Positions 59,954 through 64,000 of a stretch of DNA of 64,000 nt are shown in pieces (the first letter of the stretch is position 1; each line of letters begins with the position of its first letter). This stretch comes from JBGQOJ01 sp052119585. Lineage in GTDB: Bacteria > Pseudomonadota > Alphaproteobacteria > Rhodobacterales > Rhodobacteraceae. Under the pieces are notes generated by a model. The model made no database searches. It was not told the DNA's origin and saw nothing but the letters and a program-made list of their open reading frames with translations. The DNA is taken from positions 1 to 64,000 of the forward strand of contig NZ_JBGQOJ010000009.1 in assembly GCF_052119585.1 (NCBI RefSeq), written 5' to 3'. The position numbers and the translations under genes are program-made.

Positions 59954-60147
59954 GGCCTTCCCTTGGGTCCTTGTTCTGCTTGGATGCAGTATCAGGCCCA
60001 CGGGGTCGCAACACCGTGAGCGATACAAAACAACATAAATGATAGCAAGACAATAATAACGACTTGACGAAGATCGCCTTGCTCCAATAACAGTGATAGC
60101 CGACAACATGGTGATCTTAAAGGCGGCAAAGGAGTTTTGCCCTGCAC
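59954..60147. promoter_or_regulatory. Divergent AT-rich region, probable VirB promoter
   Basis: About 190 bases that turn markedly AT-rich (AACAACATAAATGATAGCAAG, 60027-60047 in part). It separates the minus-strand VirB operon from a plus-strand secreted-protein gene and must hold promoters for both. No clear operator was found. Confidence 0.4.
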
Positions 60148-60423
60148 ATGACTTGTGCGCGCAACATTCCCTTTCTGCTGTTGATCACTGCTTTCGTAGT
60201 GGCTGGTCAGGCGCATGCCTGCGTCCCGCCCGAGCGACCGTTCCTACCCCAGTCCCAAGACGACATGCGGACCTACGCTGATCTGATCCGGGAGGATTTC
60301 GAAACCTACATCGCTGATGTTCAAGACTATTTCCGTTGCGTCGATGAACAGCGCGCACGGACGTTCGTTGAGGCGAGGGAGGTGAGCGAGGAATACGGGC
60401 GCTTCCTCAATGCCTTACATTAG
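60148..60423 (+). CDS. Small secreted protein (91 aa)
   Basis: A signal peptide (ARNIPFLLLITAFVVAGQAHA) leads a mature ~67-residue acidic protein with two cysteines (ACVPPERPF; YFRCVDEQRARTF). These could form a disulphide in the periplasm. Similar short secreted proteins occur in Rhodobacteraceae, with unknown function. An ATG and a moderate AAGGAG site are present. Plus-strand, divergent from the VirB operon. Confidence 0.65.
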   Translation: MTCARNIPFLLLITAFVVAGQAHACVPPERPFLPQSQDDMRTYADLIREDFETYIADVQDYFRCVDEQRARTFVEAREVSEEYGRFLNALH

Positions 60424-60571
60424 GTGTCGCCCTTAGCGTGACGTGCAACCAGTGGGCCTGTGGCTTGCCATCTGGCTCGATGTTGATCACACGGACTTGG
60501 TGGCCAGCGCCGATGGCTCGGGATTTCTTGACGTAGAGGAAATCAACAGTCGGGCCTTCTCCCGTCTGCAT
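60407..60571 (-). CDS. Possible small ORF or gene remnant downstream of the helicase (54 aa)
   Basis: From ATG 60571 the minus strand reads MQTGEGPTVDFLYVKKSRAI then GAGHQVRVINIEPDGKPQAH and a short end. The composition (VDFLYVKK, QVRVINIEPDG, WLHVTLR) looks like real beta-strand protein. GAGG stands 6 bases before the ATG. The frame is open a few codons upstream without an ATG, so it might instead be the end of a decayed gene. It overlaps the opposite secreted-protein gene by 17 bases. Confidence 0.3.
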   Translation of the reverse strand: MQTGEGPTVDFLYVKKSRAIGAGHQVRVINIEPDGKPQAHWLHVTLRATPNVRH

Positions 60572-60620
60572 AAGAGCCTCGCGCGGTACTCCGCGTATTC
60601 ATGCGTCGAGCGGACGAATA

Positions 60621-63242
60621 TCAACGGAGAGCCTCCTCAGGAAAGAAAGCGATGATGCGTCGAAGCTTGGGACGCCTGAATGGGAGATCTGAAATCACGA
60701 CGTCAGCCGCAAGTTTCGCACACAGTACATTAAGAGCCAAAAGTTCAGCAGGAGTGGGCGAGATGCTGACATTGTCGCCCGGCTCCATACTGTTTAGCCG
60801 CACAAGCAGTTCCCAATCGCGAAGTGCCACCGCTGTGTTGTCGGTACCCTCGATTCCGACAACAATCCTGTGCACCGTTGCCCCGGTTCCGGTGATTTCG
60901 TCCTCCACCTGAGCGACGAGAAGGGGGGCCGAAATACCGCGAGCGCGTGACAAAAACACCTGTTGGTCCATGCTGTGCGAGATTGCGCGGTCGAGCAAGG
61001 GATGACCGACGCCGACAAGTCTAGCCAGGGAATGATCCAAGCGCATGAAACGATCAAAGCTGAGCGCGTCATATCTATCGCGAAGTTCAATACTCCCTCG
61101 CCAGGCCTCAGGTGTGGCGACCGAAAGCCCCTCTTCGCCTTTCGTCACGCGGCGGCCTGCCAGCGTCATGGCGTTGCGGAAGAAGGCTTCCAATGCTGGC
61201 AGGTCGAGCTTGGGGATTTCCGCCCCTGCCGACTGAAAATCGTACCGGGCGACATTCCCGAGCATCGCGCGCACTGTTTCAACAGCATCGCGTCCGCCAA
61301 ATTGCTGCGTACTCTGGTCAAACCAACCTGCAAGGCCGCTACCGCTTCGTATGGAGCCTTGTGAATAGAGGTCATCAAAGAACTGGCTGCCAGCCATCCC
61401 GATGACAAGATGCGAAATATCCTCTGGATCATCCATTGAAGCGGTGAGGGTTTCCTGAATCCGTGCAAGTTTCTCCTGCAGGAGGGACCAGATCCGCGCC
61501 TCCACCGTCTGCGGATTACGCAGTAGGAAGACGCGGACGGCACGCTTCTGGCCATAACGGTTGAGGCGGCCTACCCGTTGATGCAGTCGCATCGGATTCC
61601 ATGGCATGTCGATATGGACGAGCACGGCACAGCGTTCCTGCAGGTCAATGCCTTCGCCACCAGCCTCGGTAGAAATCAGAAAGCGCGTCCGACCGGCATT
61701 GAAATCGTCAGCAGCGATATCGCGTGAAAGCGGGAGAGCCATTTCCGTACCGTCGGTGGAGGTGACAACAAGGCGCTCGTCACCATTGATGAAACCAGCG
61801 CAGCCCTTACCGAAACGCGCCTCAACAGCCTCGTGAACAAGTGCTTGGGTGGCCTTGTACTCAGTGAACAGGAGCACGGGCTCCCCTTCAGGAAGATCGC
61901 GTTCGATCAAATCAAACAGTCTCGCGATCTTTGTTTCGCCGTCAATTTCGGCCGACAAAGCCAAGATTTCGTCAAGGCGGGCAATCTCATCCTTCATCAA
62001 CAAAACCGCAGTCTCGCTTGGACGGGCTTCTTCGGCTTCCGCGACTTCATCTAAAGTGTCGGGCTCGGTCGTGTCGGAAGGCGTTGCATCCAGAACTGAG
62101 TTTGCCAGCATGGCTCTTCTGCGCCGCAAAGCCCGCGTGATGGCGGCAATCGAGCTGGCTGCAAGTTTCTGCAGAGCAATCAGCAAAAGCATACGAGCGG
62201 TCTGCTGGCGGCCTGAAAGACTTGCCGCATAGGCCCGCCCATCCAGAATGAACTCGCTCATCGTGTGATAGAAGGCGGCCTCCGCCTCAGAATATCCATA
62301 GTCAATCGCGCGGGTTTCCACCGGGCGGAACAGCTTGTTCCCGTCGAGATCAGTCACCAGTGCCTTGTTGTTGCGGATCATGGCATTCGGCAGTGCCAAA
62401 AGCTGTTCTGCCATTTCCTTTTCTGGATCGAAAAGATCGTCTCGCAAGAGATGCATAAGAGCCAAGAAGCCGTAGTCCTTGCCCCTGTGGGGCGTGCCCG
62501 TGAACAAGATTAGGGACTCGATTCGGCCAGCTTCCTTCAGTTCGCGCAGCAAACCGTAGGTCAAGGTCGCTGCCCGCTCTTGTGCCTGGAAGTGGTGAGC
62601 CTCGTCCACGATGACCAAATCCCATGGCTCCGCTTGCAGCAGGCGCTCTCTTGGCTTGTCCATGCGAAGCGTGTGGAAGGAAGCGACAACCTGATGTGCT
62701 GTTTCCCAGAAACTGATGCGGCCTCGATCGCTGTCCGGAGTATATTCCTGCAGGCGGATATCGAACATCGTCTTCATTCTGGCCCGCCACTGCGGGACCA
62801 GCCGCGCTGGGGCAAGAACCAGCACACGCTTCACCCTGCCAGAAGCAATCAATGGCTCGAGGATCAGCCCGGCTTCGATCGTCTTGCCAAGTCCGACATC
62901 GTCAGCGACCAGCCAGCGAATGGGCCACGCGCGCGTTACTTGTCGGCATACCCAAAGCTGGTGCGGCAGCAATTGAATTCGGGAGCGCGAAAACACCCCC
63001 CATTGATCATTTACCGAAGTGATAGCCAGTGCCTGCGCCCTACAAAGAACAGCACGGCTGTCGTCCATCTGTCCGGCATTCAATGCCGTTTCGAGGGATC
63101 GCTGCAGGCTGATGCTCTCGCGCTCCACCTGATGAATGGAAGTGCCAAACCGGGCCAGAACCGTAGGGCCAAGGTCGGCGACTACAAATCCCTCGCCATG
63201 GGTTTGATGGCGAACAAGCTGATCAGGCTCAAGCTTCGTCAT
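60621..63242 (-). CDS. SNF2/RapA-type DEAD/DEAH helicase (873 aa)
   Basis: The N-terminal ~45 residues form a small SH3/Tudor-like module (QLVRHQTHGEGFVVADLG). The helicase core has Walker A DVGLGKTIEAGLIL (~120), DEAH box VIVDEAHHFQ (~215), FTGTPHRGKDYGF (~250), and the C-lobe has STEAGGEGIDLQ and HQRVGRLNRYGQ (~560). The last ~300 residues have no recognised domain. It is not the BREX helicase, which is a separate relative in this window. It overlaps the upstream unknown gene by 14 bases, so the two form an operon, probably another defence module. Confidence 0.85.
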   Translation of the reverse strand: MTKLEPDQLVRHQTHGEGFVVADLGPTVLARFGTSIHQVERESISLQRSLETALNAGQMDDSRAVLCRAQALAITSVNDQWGVFSRSRIQLLPHQLWVCRQVTRAWPIRWLVADDVGLGKTIEAGLILEPLIASGRVKRVLVLAPARLVPQWRARMKTMFDIRLQEYTPDSDRGRISFWETAHQVVASFHTLRMDKPRERLLQAEPWDLVIVDEAHHFQAQERAATLTYGLLRELKEAGRIESLILFTGTPHRGKDYGFLALMHLLRDDLFDPEKEMAEQLLALPNAMIRNNKALVTDLDGNKLFRPVETRAIDYGYSEAEAAFYHTMSEFILDGRAYAASLSGRQQTARMLLLIALQKLAASSIAAITRALRRRRAMLANSVLDATPSDTTEPDTLDEVAEAEEARPSETAVLLMKDEIARLDEILALSAEIDGETKIARLFDLIERDLPEGEPVLLFTEYKATQALVHEAVEARFGKGCAGFINGDERLVVTSTDGTEMALPLSRDIAADDFNAGRTRFLISTEAGGEGIDLQERCAVLVHIDMPWNPMRLHQRVGRLNRYGQKRAVRVFLLRNPQTVEARIWSLLQEKLARIQETLTASMDDPEDISHLVIGMAGSQFFDDLYSQGSIRSGSGLAGWFDQSTQQFGGRDAVETVRAMLGNVARYDFQSAGAEIPKLDLPALEAFFRNAMTLAGRRVTKGEEGLSVATPEAWRGSIELRDRYDALSFDRFMRLDHSLARLVGVGHPLLDRAISHSMDQQVFLSRARGISAPLLVAQVEDEITGTGATVHRIVVGIEGTDNTAVALRDWELLVRLNSMEPGDNVSISPTPAELLALNVLCAKLAADVVISDLPFRRPKLRRIIAFFPEEALR

Positions 63243-64000
63243 AATCCACCTCCATCAGATTGTCGTCCACACCGTCGTAATCACCTTCAACAAATTCGTG
63301 CCGTGCCGAGAGCATCAGCAATTGTCCCTCATGCGCGGCATCACTGATGATCTGCATTGGCAAATCAAGGTCGCCAAGGAAATCTGCCTCAGGGCCAAGG
63401 TGCGTTTTGACAGTGTCGTAGAGTTCTCGTGAGTGATCCATATTGCCGGTTTCTCCCAGATCGAGATTGATCTGGTCTCGACACAGTTTGCGAACACGCT
63501 GAGAGGCTGCCCACCCGTAGGGAGCGAGCCGACGTTTTTCGTCTTCTCCCCAAAGACCGGCGCGCAGGCCTTCCCGGATCAGCCAGTTGGCCCCAAGCCC
63601 GAGGCTCTGTGTCAGCGGGGCACCCTCAAGGCCCCGTCGTTGCCAGACCGGCGAGGCGCTTAACCGCCAGATGTCGTTCAGGGAAGCCGCGTCCTCGTTC
63701 CGTAAGACCTTTGGTAGATTTAGATATGCATCGACGTAATCGGGAAGCCAGCGCGCCAGAACGTAAAGGTCTGCCAAAGCCCTGCGCCACTGAGGATAGT
63801 CAATTCGCCATGCATCCGGGCGGGCGAAGTCTTCAAGATTACGCAACCACGGACCCGGATCGGCGGGCAGTTTTGCCGTGGCCATCTCCTGCCACCAGCC
63901 GGCTTGCTTCGCTTTTGCAACAAAATTGCGATGTGCCCCGTCCTGGGTCCGCCCCAGGGTGCGAAAGATCGCCAATGCAAAAAACGTGAACCAGTCCTCG
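63229..64000 (-). CDS. Unidentified protein coupled to the helicase, 5' end beyond window
   Basis: The frame is open to the window edge (start not seen; about 256 codons visible). Aromatic-rich helical protein: EDWFTFFALAIFRTLGR, KAKQAGWWQEMA, RIDYPQWRRALADLYVLARWLP, LRAGLWGEDEKRRLAPYGW, ending with a very acidic tail (EGDYDGVDDNLMEVDYDEA). No domain is recognised. It overlaps the helicase gene, so they are co-translated. I considered the ZorC/ZorD pair of Zorya defence but the expected conserved Glu/His spacing was not found. Confidence 0.6.
   Translation of the reverse strand, partial: EDWFTFFALAIFRTLGRTQDGAHRNFVAKAKQAGWWQEMATAKLPADPGPWLRNLEDFARPDAWRIDYPQWRRALADLYVLARWLPDYVDAYLNLPKVLRNEDAASLNDIWRLSASPVWQRRGLEGAPLTQSLGLGANWLIREGLRAGLWGEDEKRRLAPYGWAASQRVRKLCRDQINLDLGETGNMDHSRELYDTVKTHLGPEADFLGDLDLPMQIISDAAHEGQLLMLSARHEFVEGDYDGVDDNLMEVDYDEA

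Noticed and set aside
60621..64000. Zorya type I zorC-zorD pair
   Set aside because: A SNF2 helicase after an unknown gene fits in order, but the visible part of the unknown protein lacks the expected conserved Glu/His spacing and no zorA/zorB can be seen.
1..64000. CRISPR arrays, tRNA or rRNA genes, insertion sequences
   Set aside because: No regularly spaced repeats, tRNA-like folds, rRNA segments or transposase/integrase genes were recognised on either strand.

Overview
The window is a high-GC accessory region that looks alphaproteobacterial, most likely from a Rhodobacteraceae (Roseobacter/Paracoccus-type) conjugative plasmid or integrative conjugative element. The reasons are a VirB/VirD4 conjugation set with VirC1/VirC2-like genes, runs of conserved 'DUF' genes typical of plasmids of that family, an H-NS/HvrA-like silencer, and frequent ATGA stop/start overlaps. 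I see no rRNA, tRNA, CRISPR array, transposase, integrase or clear replication gene, so plasmid versus integrated element cannot be settled from this window.

Layout: (1) 1-17.6 kb, plasmid housekeeping and establishment genes: a truncated XRE regulator, an H-NS-like protein, SSB, a two-module nuclease-like gene flanked by a 13-bp inverted repeat, a DUF932 protein, small conserved genes (DUF6878-, DUF6915-like, a mini J-domain-like protein), a mobile mystery A/B (HTH + Fic) pair, a 1459-residue methyltransferase/strawberry-notch helicase, a Toprim protein, a DUF2493/SLOG protein and a WGR protein. Several of these sit behind related structured leaders. (2) 17.7-32.0 kb, a complete type 3 BREX operon in the order brxR-brxF-brxC-pglX-(sfsA-like)-brxHII-pglZ-brxA, with an SfsA-family nuclease translationally coupled to the helicase. 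(3) 32.0-36.4 kb, a Fic protein with a palindrome over its start codon, a small orphan, and an HTH/multi-membrane-span protein overlapping an alpha/beta hydrolase. (4) 36.4-43.2 kb, the DNA-processing half of conjugation: virC2- and virC1-like genes, an oriT-like non-coding region with strong inverted repeats, mobC, a relaxase and virD4. (5) 43.3-48.4 kb, a type III CBASS cassette (cdnC-like cyclase, HORMA, TRIP13-like ATPase, Cap4 nuclease/SAVED effector) with a divergent CapW-type regulator and an overlooked 52-residue membrane ORF. (6) 48.6-60 kb, the VirB mating-pair operon on the minus strand: transglycosylase, B2, B3, B4, a small lipoprotein, a transglycosylase embedded in a VirB5-like protein, B5, B8, B9, B10, B11, a small secreted protein and B6. 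(7) 60.1-64 kb, a small secreted protein and a SNF2/RapA-type helicase coupled to an unidentified gene that runs off the right edge.

The element therefore combines self-transfer with two layers of anti-phage defence. BREX distinguishes self from foreign DNA. CBASS is an abortive signalling system, and it sits between the two halves of the conjugation machinery. Both are headed by closely related WYL-domain repressors (BrxR and CapW), so shared or cross-regulation is plausible. The most unusual items are the SfsA nuclease inside BREX, the VirB1-in-VirB5 chimera, the CdnC-HORMA-TRIP13 core paired with Cap4 rather than NucC, the repeated leaders, the large interrupted palindrome at 16.04-16.25 kb, and the helicase/unknown pair at the right edge.
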